From Diploptera punctata (taxonomy: Eukaryota; Arthropoda; Insecta; Blattodea; Blaberidae): a stretch of DNA of 64,000 bases. This document shows, one piece after another, positions 50,771 through 62,060 of the stretch. The position numbers and the translations under genes were made by a program. How positions within the stretch are numbered: position 1 is the stretch's first letter; each line of letters opens with the position of its first letter. Where the stretch lies: NCBI GenBank assembly GCA_030220185.1, contig JASPKZ010007285.1:747501-811500 (forward strand), in the 5' to 3' direction. The notes below the pieces were generated by a model. The model was given only the letters and a program-made list of their open reading frames with translations, ran no database searches and was not told the origin of the DNA.

Positions 50771-51114
50771 TGTCTCGTAAACCGCGTTGGGCTGGCCATG
50801 TGGCACGATTGGAGAATGAAAGGGGGGGACATGAAGTTTCTATAGGAAATCCAGAAGGAAAACGTCCAGTTGGTAGACCAAGAATGAGATGGGATGATAA
50901 TATCAACTATGAATTGAGGGAAGTAGATTATATAGGGATGATTGAAAAATAATACCTCAGGATAGGGATGTGTGGAGAGCTTATGTCTGTGCGGTCATCA
51001 AACTATGGGTTCAATAGTACCAGTGCGTTAGTTAGTTAGTTAGTTATATTTTTAGATCGAATGAGATCTTAGGTAATTGTTTTTTTTTTACATTTTACTT
51101 ACAAGGGAACTCAC

Positions 51115-51605
51115 AACCACTGCATGCCGAAACCCTTGAAATTTCTCCCAAAGAAGCGGTGTGGTGTACAAAGCCAGTGTCCAAAAAATGTATCTTCCGT
51201 TTTTAACTGCAAGGCACAGAAATCGAAGCCAGATTCCAACAATGGCAATCCACTTTAGAGAGCAGATGGACTCCCTGCTTGAGTAATAACGGAGTGGAGT
51301 GAGGCGGGAGGCTGGGCAGACCATCCAATCTACAAAGTCACGAGTTGTATCAGTTCCGTATAGTCTAAATGAGAGATTATGTGCTGGTGTTTAGTGCCAC
51401 GCAGTTAAAAACGACAGATTTGTTTTTTGGTATTTTGATTAAGTTATTTAGAAAGGAGCAGACATTCCCGCTAAGTTCTATTTATATTTCTTGTTATTTT
51501 GTCCCTATTTTTAGTTTATTTTTGTCTTTATTGCTATGAATAATTTGCCCTACGCCCTTGGTACATCACAACGCTTTTCTGGGAGAAATTTCAAGATAAG
51601 TTTCG
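51115..51605. mobile_element. MITE-like foldback, copy 2
   Basis: Left arm CCTTGAAATTTCTCCCAAAG and CCGTTTTTAACTGCAAGG. The right arm is split by about 120 bp of extra sequence: AGTTAAAAACGACAGATTTG near 51405, then CCTTGGTACATCACAACGC and GGGAGAAATTTCAAG to 51595. Same family as 22735-23090. Confidence 0.72.
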
Positions 51606-52184
51606 CCATGCATTGGTAGACAGTTCCCTTGCTAATGGTCTCAACTGTGTTTTCGTAATTATTTTAAAAAACAATTGAATTCGCCAGTGGCTTTTCTATT
51701 GTTATGGTTTCATGAATTGAATTTTATTTTCAATTGTATCTTCCACATAGCCTTCCGCAACTGTTGCAACTCCCTAATCGCTTCAATTATGTAATACTAG
51801 CTCTGCTAATCGCTGGAATGGTTACTCTGGATTTTTCAGGAATCAATGACGATTCCGCTAAATTTCCTTGTTCCTTAATTTCTGGTGGAAGCCCATCCAG
51901 TACATCGCCCATATCATCAATATTTCCATCTACCTCATCAAATTTTTCAAACAAATAAACGTGGCCTAGGCAACGATAAATAACTGACTTACTGAAACGA
52001 TGACGTCATAACATGTCCCAAAATTACAGGATAAATTTCATAATTTTATAATATTAAACCACAGAACTAAAGAATGAATAGAAATTACAATGTGAAAATT
52101 AGGAAATTAAGAATGTTGAAACATTCAAATAATTAGAATCAATTTCAGAATCAGACAGGAAAAGTTACAGTGAAATTGAGAAAA
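51606..52184. other. Interval with a possible antisense coding relic
   Basis: The minus strand at 51958-51790 reads an acidic open stretch (EKFDEVDGNIDDMGDVLDGL, then PPEIKEQGNLAESSLIPE). This is unlike the LINEs and somewhat like the acidic N-terminus of some transposases. Identity unknown. Confidence 0.3.
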
Positions 52185-52690
52185 GATTTAGTGAAGGAAG
52201 AAAACTAATTGGAATAAATTCAGTGGCGTGGAGTAAAAATATTATAAATAAAACCAATATTTAAATCATTAGTACAAAGTGTTATGTTGTATGGTGCAGA
52301 GACCTGGACTTCACGTAGACAGCAAACAAATAAAATTTTTGACAACGGAGATGGATTTTTGGCGAAAGACATGAACATCAAGAAAGGATAAAATTCGGAA
52401 TAAAAAAAATTAGAGAAATTATGAATGTTAAACATAATATTATAGAAGTAATAGAAGAACGAAGATTGAAATGGTGTGGACATCTGAAGAAAATCAAGAA
52501 TAATAGAATCCCAAGAATGATGCTGCATTGGAATGCTAAAGACAGGAGGAGAAGGGGGAACCCAGGGAACATTCGATGAATGAACTGAGAAGAAACATGA
52601 TCAGCAGAGGCCTAAAAGAAGAAGATGCTGAGGGTAGAAATCAGTGGCGGAGCAAAATGCATTTAGGCTGAAGGATAATTGCTGTAATGT
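52185..52690 (+). pseudogene. LINE-G C-terminal fragment
   Basis: Broken frames read MLYGAETWTSRRQQT-like text (52285-52330), IREIMNVKHNIIEVIEERR, LKWCGHLKKIKNNRIPRMML and RRRRGNPGNIR, then EDAEGRNQWRSKMHL-like text. GRP is altered to GNP. Several stops. Confidence 0.75.
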
Positions 52691-53090
52691 AGAAAAAACC
52701 TTAATAAAAAATATTAATTAGTAATAGCATAAATGTTGTATGTAACAACAAGTCTGCAATGTTCATTTTTGGTCGATGTGACTAATTTCTTGTACTTACC
52801 AATATTGTTGTTACTGGAAGTAAGTCAACGTTCCCACATCTAACCTGGTTGCTATGCAAACAAAAGAAATCGCAATGCTGATATGAAATCAAAAAGCACA
52901 CGTGCGGTAAGTAAAATAATAGTAGCAATATTTATTTTGATATAGTAGGGCATTGAGTACTCTGACCGTAAAATTCCTGCAGGCTTTAATTTCTCAATCC
53001 TCAGAACAAAATATGCCAACAAATTCTTCTGGTTAATCTGCACGCCATTTCTTGAATGTTTTGTACACTAACTCATACCTTTCTTTAGAT
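52691..53090. other. Unassigned interval
   Basis: Nothing recognised. Confidence 0.4.
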
Positions 53091-53091
53091 T

Positions 53092-54098
53092 CAAAAAAGG
53101 GAGAAAAAGAGAGTTAAAAGTGAGAAAGGAAGAGAGAAAAGGAGCACCAAAAAGGAAGAGATTCTGGAAAGAGAGATAATGCGGGTGTTAAAGAGGGATA
53201 GAAAGGGAAAGAAAGAGGAAGAAAGACAGAGGATAAAAGAGAGCAGGAAAAAGAGGTGGAAAGAAACAAAAGAAAAGACAAGAAAAAGCGAGATCAAAAT
53301 GGGAAAATTGAAAGAAAGAAAGAAAGAAAGATAAAGAGACAAAAATAAAAAGAGAGATAGTGTGAAAAAGAGGGAGACAGGGAAAAGAAATAGGGAGGAA
53401 AAGAGGAGGAGAAAATCAAAAGGAGGGAGAAAGACGGAGAAAACAGGGGGAGAATTAGGGAGAGAAAGGAGGGAGGAAAAGAGTTAAGAAAGAAAAAATG
53501 AAAGGTGACCTAAAGGAAGAGATATATAAAAAAGGGGAAGAGAGAGATGGAATAAAAAGGGAGAAAGATGAAGACAAGAAGGAAAGAGAGAGTGAAAACA
53601 AAAAAGAGCAAGAGAGAAACATTAAAGGAGAGAGAATAGAAGACAGAGAAAGAGAGAGATATAATAAAAAATCAGAAAAAAGGAAGAGAGAAAGAGGGAG
53701 AGAGAAAACAGAAAAAGTAAAGTAAGAGAAAAAATAAAAGGAGAGTACAAGAAAAATAAAGATAAAGATACATTAAAAAAAGAGAAACAACGGAAGAGAG
53801 AAAGAGAGAGAAAGCGAACAAAATGAGTAAGAGAGAAAAGTAAAAGGAGAGAGAATAGAAGGAAGAGAAACATAAAGATAAAATAAAAAAGAAAAAAGTA
53901 AAAGAGAAAGAAACAGAAAGAAGAGAAAATGTATAAAAACGTTAAAAAAAGGTAGTATGTTACAAAAGAGGAAGAGAGAGATAAAATGAAAAGGAGGAAG
54001 AGAGGAAGAAAAAGAAAACAAAGAAAATAGAAAGAGAAATAAATTAAAAGAGGAGAGAATAGGAGGAAGAGCAGAGAGAGAGAGAGAGAAGGAAGGAA
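53092..54098. repeat. 1-kb polypurine tract
   Basis: The plus strand is almost all A and G, with GAGAGA, GGAAGAGAG and AAAGAAAG motifs and only scattered T or C. There is no regular unit. Minus-strand open frames rich in F, L and S are low-complexity consequences. Confidence 0.93.
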
Positions 54099-54589
54099 CT
54101 GTATCATCAATGCAGGCAGAAGTGACTGTTTTATCCATTGAGTAAATAAAAGTGCTAATGTAATATATAATTTCCAGTGATAGAGTATAATATATTATTA
54201 ACAGTGACTGGAGGTTTCTGATTTCAATAACACAGACTATGTCTTTCGGTTTATACAAATATCCTGCGACAGTGAAATGCGATATTCCACCACAATCATG
54301 CAATGTATGTAATCTGGAACGAGTTCATAAAATGTAATGCGATCGCACCTCCCCCCCTGCCAGCCGGCTTATATGTGTGTACAGTAGCACTCAGGGCTAC
54401 TCATCCACTTGTAGTGGACAGACTTACATTTTAACCAAATTCCAAAATAATATAGGAATTCAAATAGTTCTCTTAAAATATTAATAAAATTAATTAATCC
54501 TTTTTAATTTTATAAGAAAAAATCACTCTGAGGTTTAATTCAAGATTTTTTGTTTGCAAATCATGCAGGCTGTCATTTCGACATTTCTG

Positions 54590-54695
54590 GTGTCCTCTCC
54601 TGGCATGGCGTACTTGTAACCCACTTCTGAAGTTCGGGCTCCTGGAACGCGAGGTCACGCTGGCCCGATGATATGAAAGTTGATGATGATGATGG
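54590..54695 (-). repeat. Short dispersed repeat F, antisense
   Basis: CTCTCCTGGCATGGCGTACT and TGTAACCCACTTCTGAAG are the complement of repeat F at 1345. Followed by ATGATGATG. Confidence 0.65.
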
Positions 54696-54710
54696 GGGCC
54701 AGGAGAGACC

Positions 54711-55045
54711 TTAAACTAACTAACTCACTGGCACTATCGAACCCGTAAGTTATTCTCCTACCTCATTCTTGATCTACCAACTGGACGTTTTCCCTCTGAT
54801 TTTCCTACAAGAAGCTTCCATGAAAGTCTTTCATTCCCCATTCGTACCACATGTCCTGCCCATCGAAGTCTACGAGACTTAACTGTTCTCATTATATCTG
54901 GCTTCCTATAAAGACAATGTAATTCACTGTTATGCAGTCTTCTCCATTCACGTGTCTGTTCATCTCTCTTTGGTTCAAAAATTTTCCTAAGAACTTTATT
55001 CTCAAATACTCGTAATCTCCTTTCCTCCCTTAAAGTAAGAGTCAC
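54711..55045 (-). mobile_element. LINE-T fragment, antisense, internally deleted
   Basis: AACTAACTAACTCACTGGCA, then after CGAACCCGTAAG it jumps to the GRPRMRW region, losing about 130 bp. Minus frame 55045-54758 gives TLTLREERRLRVFENKVLRK and RLRWAGHVVRMGNER. Confidence 0.87.
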
Positions 55046-55049
55046 AGGT

Positions 55050-55880
55050 TTTCAAGTATGGCTAGTATTTAGCCGGTATATATTATACCATTAGGTGTTG
55101 GAGTTAACCTGAAACAAAAATTTTAAAAATCGCTCCAGCGATCGCAATTTTTGATGTTTCACAACGAAACTCAGTATATGCTATTAAAATAAACCGAGGT
55201 AGGTATTATTAAAAATAACCAAAATCCAATAATTAGAAGTGAGTGTTTACCTGAAATTCAAAAATAAAAATTGAGTAGCAACCGCCATGTTTGGTTCGAT
55301 GCACTGGATATCTGTTAACATAATTTTCTTCAGACACGTCGAGTGTTTATCCCACTCTAAAACCAATAGGTGTTGAAGTTTACCAGAAACAGAAAAAAAA
55401 ATATCTGGGCAAGGCCGGATAATAATAAGCAAGTAAACAAATAAAAATTACGATCGTTATTAACCCAGAATCGAGTTCATTATACTAATTCTCTTGTAAC
55501 AATTTTATTCAAGTTGAGAATATTCTGGAAAATAGTTGGCGACAAACAGTGTGACTCGTAAAACTCAGGAAGTTAGTAGCACTATTTTTGCTCAAGTTCT
55601 TCTCAGAATTGAGTGCAGTTATTCCTCATTTTTATTGTCGAGAACATTAAAAAAAGAATAATGTGCAGATTGCAACTCAAGCAATGTAAGACAAACATTA
55701 AAAACAAATGAAATACTGCAGTAACCAGAAAAAGGAACATCCAGTAACAGAAAAAACAAGTGAGCTATGAAATCTCTCTACATTGCTTTAATGTTGCACG
55801 AAGTTAGATAACGTTAGTGTTTTGTTATTTTTTTAATTTAAGAAAACATTTCAAAAGAAGTAACTTAGAAACTGAGTGAA
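55050..55880. other. Unassigned interval
   Basis: No supported ORF or repeat. Confidence 0.4.
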
Positions 55881-55884
55881 CTAC

Positions 55885-56130
55885 ATTGTATTCAGGATGT
55901 CTGTAGAGTGGAGGTAAACAAATGCAACAATTATTTTCTAACAAAATTGTTTCTTAGATCGTGTACTGTTGCATTTTTATCTCAACTTTACACCATATTC
56001 AGGATGTCTATAAAGTGGACATAAACAAATGCAATAAACGTTTACTAACTTTTAATAATAAAGAACAACTGAAATCAAAATTGTTGTTAAAGTATCAACT
56101 GTTTTTTTCTTCTTCTTAAATTTAATTTGT
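55885..56130 (+). repeat. Repeat I
   Basis: Contains two internal copies of CAGGATGTCTRTARAGTGGA (near 55893 and 55991). A third related segment is at 58160-58270 with AAGGAACAACTGAAATCAAA. Confidence 0.6.
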
Positions 56131-56897
56131 AGGATTTTCATCCCTGGAAGTAAATATCAGTAAAACTAAATATATGGTCACACATAGAAATTCAGTATAT
56201 AATAGAAATGGACAGCTAATGACAAATGAGGGAAATTTTGAGGAAGTGGCTGAATTCAAATACCTAGGAACAATAATCACAAATAGGAATGAGATGCACA
56301 AAGAAATGAAACATAGACTCAGTTCTGGAAATGCATGCTATTATGCATTGAAGAGACTTTTGATGTCACAACTCCTTTCAAAAAACGTTAAGCTGAAGAT
56401 ATATAAAACTATTATTCTACCAGTTATATTATATGGGTGCGAAACATGGACTCTTACTTTAAGGGAGGAAAGGAGATTACGAGTATTTGAGAATAAAGTT
56501 CTTAGGAAAATTTTTGGACCAAAGAGAGATGAACAAACAGGTGAATGGAGAAGACTACATAACAATGAACTACATGCTCTTTATAGGAAGCCAGATATAA
56601 TAAGAACAGTTAAGTCTCGTAGACTGCGATGGGCAGGACATGTTGCGCGTATGGGGAATGAAAGACGTGCATGGAAGCTTCTTGTAGGAAAGCCAGAGGG
56701 AAAACGCCCAGTTGGTAGACCAAGAATGAGGTGGGAGAATAACATTAACTATGATTTGAGGGAAGTAGATTATACAGGGAATGATTGGAAAGCATTAGAT
56801 CAGGATAGGGATGTATGGAGAGCTTATGTCCGCGCGGCCATGAACCTACGGGTTCGATAGTGCCAGTGAGTAAGTAAGTAAGTAAGGATTTTCATCC
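56131..56897 (+). mobile_element. LINE-T insertion with 13-bp target-site duplication
   Basis: AGGATTTTCATCC at 56131-56143 and 56885-56897. The 741-bp insert starts just after the catalytic YADD region and ends GGGTTCGATAGTGCCAGTGA plus (GTAA)n. It is the best preserved copy and is used here as the reference. Confidence 0.95.
56174..56860 (+). pseudogene. LINE-T protein C-terminus, uninterrupted frame
   Basis: A 228-codon frame without disabling changes. Order: EEVAEFKYLGTIITNRNEMH (20-40), ILYGCETWTLTLREERRL (85-105), KRDEQTGEWRRLHNNELH (115-135), IRTVKSRRLRWAGHVARMGN (140-160), KPEGKRPVGRPRMRWENN (170-187) and DRDVWRAYVRAAMNLRVR (211-228). This is the region after the reverse transcriptase. 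Its role is not settled; it resembles the conserved C-terminal part found in RTE-like elements. The catalytic box and endonuclease are absent through 5' truncation, so it is not autonomous. Confidence 0.88.
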
Positions 56898-58499
56898 TGT
56901 TTATTTCCAAAATCACTCCTCGGAGGAAGACGTATTGGATGTGCATTCACTGTCTGTCCAACATCTTGGCTGCTCTTCGTCTTTTTTCTTATTATTATTA
57001 TTATTATTTTTATTTTAATACAACTTTATTCACGAGCATGTTCCATCACAAAATTGAAATACTTCATGTTAATATGTTTCAAAATACACTATTTTAAGTT
57101 TCATTTTACAATATATACACACAATATTAACGGAGTCTATTCTATGTCAATTGGGTAATATTTACAAATTGTCACAAGTAATGCCACGAGTGATTTCCAA
57201 ATTATTGATAAATTCACGACTCACGAAGTGAGGAGTCAATTTATCTAGAGAACTTGGAAATCAAGAGTGGCATTTGTTAGGACTATTTAACGAATAACAT
57301 TAAGCTGTTTACTCACAAATCATTATTTAACTATAGTTATTTTAAAATATTTATATATTTAATGTAAACGGCGATGTTAGAAAACAAATTGATAAACGAT
57401 AGGTACGCTTCATCTGCTTCTTTTGTTTATCACTGCAACCAGATCATACTATTTATTGCCAAAGGAACGCAATATTGTAAGAATGCTCTCTAGTGGAGAA
57501 AAAATGAAACACATCAAACTGTATATTAATTCATTTCTGATGTCCTATGATGTAAATATGACAATTATGTTTTATTATGTTTTTCTGGGAATACATTTAA
57601 GAAAGTGCAAAAAGTGGTTTCTTTTTTTGGTGGTATAATCAATTGCTACAAATGTTTTTATATTAACTCCCGCATGCGGCATGTGTTGACATTCATGCAC
57701 TATATATACAGTCTGGTAGCCGTATTTCTCATAGACTCAGTCACTGCAAAATAATGGTCAGACCTGTTCAGAATATTAAAAAGGAGGAGCCTTCTTTAAT
57801 ATGGTAATTATAACACTGATAAATATTTCGTGAAACACGACTCTGATTGGTTGTAAAACGTAAATCATTGAAACGTGATTGGTCATTGACTCCCATTTGG
57901 GGCATGAGTTAAATAGTCAAAGTTAATACTTTTTATGAAATTCTGGAAAGGTTTTAAGTGTTTTTAAACTCAATCATTATGTTTGTTGGCCAGTGTTTGC
58001 CAGCGTGTGTTATACAGTTTCTTAGCATGGGTCTGTCGTTCTTTAATATTGGACATTTCCACAGTATATGGTCAACATTTTGTACATCTAATCGACAAAG
58101 GACATCGGGTTATTTGTGATGGGAAAGCGGTTACTGTTGCATTTGTTTTTCTCAATTCCACATCTATTCAGAATGTCTATAGAGTGCAGATAAATAAATG
58201 CAACATTTATTTACTAACTTTAATAATAAGGAACAACTGAAATCAAATTTTTGTTAGAGCGTCTGCTGTTTATTTGTTTATATTTCTCAGTAACTAATTT
58301 ATAGCTCTACATTACGGATTGCAGAATATACTGTAACTTTACTTTATTATTAAGTTGTGTGATTACAGTTTGGTAACACGAACATAAACATGGCGGCTGC
58401 TACAACGATTTTTAAAAATCATATTCCAGGTGAACCTCCACTCTTAATGCACGATTTCTCCGATTGTTTGGAGAATGCATTTGAGATTTTATAGTAGGT
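56898..58499. other. Mostly unassigned interval with foldbacks
   Basis: Holds short ATT repeats at 56992-57010, the foldback at 57185-57278, smaller palindromic patches near 57663-57695 and 57888-57915, and a repeat I piece at 58160-58270. No convincing gene. Confidence 0.5.
57185..57278. repeat. Imperfect hairpin
   Basis: AATGCCACGAGTGATTTCCAA on the left pairs with TTGGAAATCAAGAGTGGCATT on the right. Inside it, ATAAATTCACGACTCAC pairs with GTGAGGAGTCAATTTAT. A stem of about 40 bp with a small loop at about 57231. Confidence 0.8.
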
Positions 58500-58795
58500 C
58501 CAAGCTACATTATCTTTATGGGAAACCAGATGAAATAAGAGCAGATAGTTCTGTTAGATTGCGATGATAAGATCATATGGCACGAATGGTCAGTGAGAGA
58601 GGAACTGGAAAATTGTAGGAAAAACCTAAAGGAAATGTGTCCAGTAGATGTAGCAAGAATGAGATCAGGAAGTGTGACTAAGAGAGGTGAATTATACAGG
58701 GAATGATTGGAAAATATCACCTTATATCAGGATAAGGATATATGGAGATCAGAATCCGTGCGCTCATGAACTTTCGGATTTGATAGTGTAAATGA
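58500..58795 (+). mobile_element. LINE-T 3' end, old copy
   Basis: AAGCTACATTATCTTTATGG through ATTATACAGGGAATGATTGG to GGATTTGATAGTGTAAATGA. Highly diverged. It abuts the LINE-C at 58800. Confidence 0.75.
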
Positions 58796-58814
58796 TTTAA
58801 TATTCTTAGCATAT

Positions 58815-59243
58815 TCACTGCAGTGCCCTAAACCGACTCGAAAGACTATTACGTATAGAGACTTAAAACATATAGACAATGCAACCCTAATTGAAGAAGC
58901 TATGCAGATGCCGTGGCATTCAATATGGACGCTGCATTCTGTAGATGAAAAAGTTGAGACACTAAATGACTTTATACTACAATTATACAACAGACATGCC
59001 CCACCAAAAACTAAACTCGTGAAACGACGCCCTGCACCCTGGATGACTCTTTCAATTCGTAACTTGATGACTGATAGAGACGCAGCACATAAGAAATATA
59101 GACTCAACAAAACAGACACAAGTCTCACTCAATATAAACAGTTACGTAACAAGACAAATCAAGCTATAAGAAACGCCAAACTTAGACATTTATACAACCT
59201 AACAAATAACCAATACTTCAGAAATCTGGAAAAACTTGAATAG
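58815..59243 (+). pseudogene. LINE-C linker region ORF fragment
   Basis: Open from about 58815 without an ATG; the first Met is at 58902. PKPTRKTITYRDLKHI, FILQLYNRHAPPKTKLVKRR, APWMTLSIRNLMTDRDAAHK and ELR/KLRHLYN-type text are typical of the segment just before the reverse transcriptase. A stop at 59241 precedes a frame-broken stretch to about 59840. Confidence 0.82.
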
Positions 59244-60968
59244 AATGGGAATTGGGAGAAAAGACACACAGGTAGACAAATTACCTGTTTCCCTGGACAA
59301 CACTCAATAATCACTTCACAGGTATAACTACTACTCCAAAGGATAAAGAACAAACAATAAATGAATTATCACTGACAAATCAACCCGACAGAGAACATTT
59401 CCACTTCTCATATGTTACAGACTACGACGTAAAGAAAGCCATCATGCGAATAAAAAACCAAAGCAGAAGGAACTGACCGTATAAATATTACTTTACTGAA
59501 TATAAAATAATCGAAGCTATACTACCTACTATAACTCATATTTTTAACTCCTCACTACAAACGTCTACATATCCCTCATTGTGGAAACAAGCCCTCGTAC
59601 GTCCACTGCCTAAAGTTAAAACGCCCTCAACCCCGAACGACTTTCGACCCATTAGCATTTTACCTACTCTTTCAAAAGCTCTGGAACGATTAGTCCATAA
59701 ACAAACTGACTGAATACCTAAATGATTACAACCTTCTAGATCAATTTCAGTCAGGCTTCAGGACAGGACACAATACAAATACTGCTCTACTAAATATTTG
59801 CGAAGACATACGCGAAGCTGCTGATAATCGAAAACTTACCATTCTTACATTACTGGACTTTAGTAAAGCATTCGACACGGTAGACTTGGACTTATTGTTG
59901 CATAAACTTAAAAACCTCTTACTCTCTGATAGTGCCACGAAATGGTTCAATTCCTACCTTCATGAGCGCCAGCAATCTGTTATAGGAAATCATACATTAT
60001 GTTCTTCTTGGTCCTTCCGTAAAGCTGGGGTTCCACAGGGTTCGGTACTTGGACCTTTGCTTTTTTCAATCTACATAAATGACATATCTAACTCCCTAAA
60101 GCATTGCAAACATAATTTATTTGCAGACGACATGCAAATCTACATCCACACAGACAAATATTCACTAAATGACGCTGTTGCCAAAATTAACGAGGATCTT
60201 GACTCACTAATGACTTGGACAGTTAAATATGGACTGCAATTAAATCCTACAAAGTCACAATCAATCATTATGGGTCATCAGAGACTATTATCTACAATTA
60301 ACCTAAACACAGTTTCGCATGTGTCACTAAACGGAGTTCAAATCCCTTATAGTGAGACAGTAAAAATTCTAGGAGTATTTATTGACAAAAACTTAAATTG
60401 GAATACACAAATAAACCATACATGCAAAACAGTCTTCTCAATAATACATTCATTAAATCGTGTACGAAATTGTTTGCCATTCGCCCTTAGGAAAATGTTA
60501 GTAGAAACACTTGCAATGCCCCATTTTGATTATTGTGACACTCTTTTTACAGACTTAAATATTATTTCCACTCAAAGACTTCAACGTGTTCATAATTCTT
60601 GCGCACGTTTTATTTGTGGTATTCGCAAATTTGACCATGTTACACCGTCCCTGGAACAATTATCGTGGTTTCGTCTAAGAGATCGTAGAACTGTCCATTC
60701 CCTATCCCTTCTCTATAAAATACTTCACACATCATCGCCTAATTATTTATCACGCCGCTTCATCAGACTATCCGACACACATAATCTTGACACTCGATCC
60801 ATCAGCACATTGTCCTTTATATCCCGCCTCATCACACTGTATATTATTCATTATCTTTTACGGTTGTCACTTACCAAAACATGGAATTCCCTTCCACCCT
60901 ATGTCAGAGACTGTCAAACTATAACATCCTTCAAAAACAAACTAAAGAATTATTTAATAACAAACTGA
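59244..60968 (+). pseudogene. LINE-C reverse transcriptase and C-terminal domain
   Basis: 59244-59850 is frame-broken but shows TDYDVKKAIMRIKN, PSLWKQALVRPLPKVK and FRPISILPTLSKALE. From about 59840 one frame runs to 60968: LDFSKAFDTVDLDLLLHKL, AGVPQGSVLGPLLFSIYIND, NLFADDMQIYIHTD (catalytic FADD), VKILGVFIDKNLNWNTQ, LVETLAMPHFDYCD, HNSCARFICGIRKFDHVTPS and WNSLPPYVRDCQTITSF. The whole reverse transcriptase core is represented, but frameshifts around 59250-59850 disable it. The endonuclease is missing. Confidence 0.9.
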
Positions 60969-61454
60969 CTTATACACCTCACTGATAGTATTCTTTTAGC
61001 AATATTAATATATTTAATTATTTATGTAAATAATATTAAGAATAACAAATATTTTTATTTGTTTTGTTTTAAATATTGTATAATCGTAAAATTAGTTTTC
61101 TATATCTCATTATTTTCCTGTTTTTTATATACACTAGACAGGGACAATTTAATATGTCTTGCTTGTATACATTTTATTATTAGTTTTAGTCTTAATTTTA
61201 ACTAATATTAACAGGTTGTATTATAGATCGTAATATGTATATTAAATATTATCTTTTGATCAAATTTTTACTTAGTGTTTAATATTAGAGTTAATTAAGA
61301 TTGTTATATTCTTATGTAATATATGTTTGTCCTGGTGAGTGGAAGAGAAGGCCACATGGCCTTAACTCCACCAGGCTAAATAAATCTTAAAAAAAAATAA
61401 ATATTGTCCTTGGACTTAGTGAAATCGGTACGTCTAGACAACTGTCTTTTAAAT

Positions 61455-61715
61455 ATTTTATCATCATCATCATCATCATCTTCGGTACTGCATCTCTTAT
61501 AGTATAGCCTTGACCTCCCGAACCAACAGCTCACCATTCTGTTCTGTCCTTTACTTTCTGTCTCCAATTACTGTTTCCAGTTCTTCTCCATGTTAACCAT
61601 CTATGTAATCCTGGGTCTACCATAATTTTCTCCTAGGGTCAAGTTTTGTGTCCAGCACTACCTTCAGGGATCGGTTTGTGTCCATTCTATATGCATGTTC
61701 CAACATTCAACCATT
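61455..61715 (-). mobile_element. LINE-G-like 3' fragment, antisense
   Basis: ATC repeats at 61462-61481 are an antisense (GAT)n tail. The reverse complement contains decayed NWRRTGNSNWRQK-like and W-FGRSRLYYKRCST text. Assignment rests mainly on the tail and position. Confidence 0.45.
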
Positions 61716-61729
61716 CTGGCTTTAATGTC

Positions 61730-62060
61730 CCGCGCCGTAGCCGAGTGGTTAAGGCAGAAAGCCTTGGCTCAGAGCTACGGGACTTGCGCTGGTTCGAGTC
61801 TCCATGGGGGAAGACATTTTCTCATGGTATTTCGGCCAGTATGGGACCGGTGCCCACCCAGCATCGTGATGCATTTGGGTAGCTACAATAAGTAGCGGAT
61901 CCAGGTTGAGAAAACCAGCTATAACGGCTGGGGGACTCGACATGCTGACCACATGTCACCCCTACACTGGCTGATTATCATCTACCTCTGTAATTGACAC
62001 ATGTGTATGTGAGGCCAGCAGTCGACTGGTAGACTAAGTGCCTTGTAGGCCTGTTGCGCC
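61730..62060 (+). mobile_element. SINE-3, plus strand
   Basis: Head GCCGTAGCCGAGTGGTTAAG with A box TAGCCGAGTGG and B box GGTTCGAGTCTCC near 61792. The body (GGACCGGTGCCCACCCAGCA, GGGGGACTCGACATGCT) matches 14850-15236. The tail is truncated in a T-rich stretch. Confidence 0.9.

Larger units (their letters stand above)
49970..51045 (+). mobile_element. LINE-T copy invaded twice
   Basis: LINE-T text is at 49970-50045, 50442-50630 and 50771-51045, ending in GGGTTCAATAGTACCAGTGC and (GTTA)n. A SINE-4 occupies 50046-50441 and a short LINE-G piece about 50631-50770. Confidence 0.85.
58800..61395 (+). mobile_element. LINE-C, longest copy (CR1/Jockey group)
   Basis: About 2.6 kb from the region between endonuclease and reverse transcriptase to the 3' end (CCAGGCTAAATAAATCTTAA). 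The order of motifs matches CR1/Jockey-group LINEs: linker (RRPAPWMTLSIRNLM, 59020-59070), RPISILP near 59645, FSKAFDTVDLD near 59855, VPQGSVLGPLLF near 60030, FADD near 60120 and LGVFIDKNLNW near 60370. The clade name is inferred. Confidence 0.9.

Noticed and set aside
53498..54303. Lys/Glu-rich and Phe/Leu/Ser-rich open frames
   Set aside because: Consequence of the polypurine tract; no domain and no start context.
56174..56860. Host gene with an intact 228-codon frame
   Set aside because: It lies inside a LINE-T insertion with a 13-bp target-site duplication, and has many paralogous fragments in the window.
59886..60968. Host gene encoding a 360-residue protein
   Set aside because: It is the C-terminal reverse transcriptase of LINE-C: FADD box, characteristic motif order, LINE 3' end downstream and a second decayed copy at 7229.
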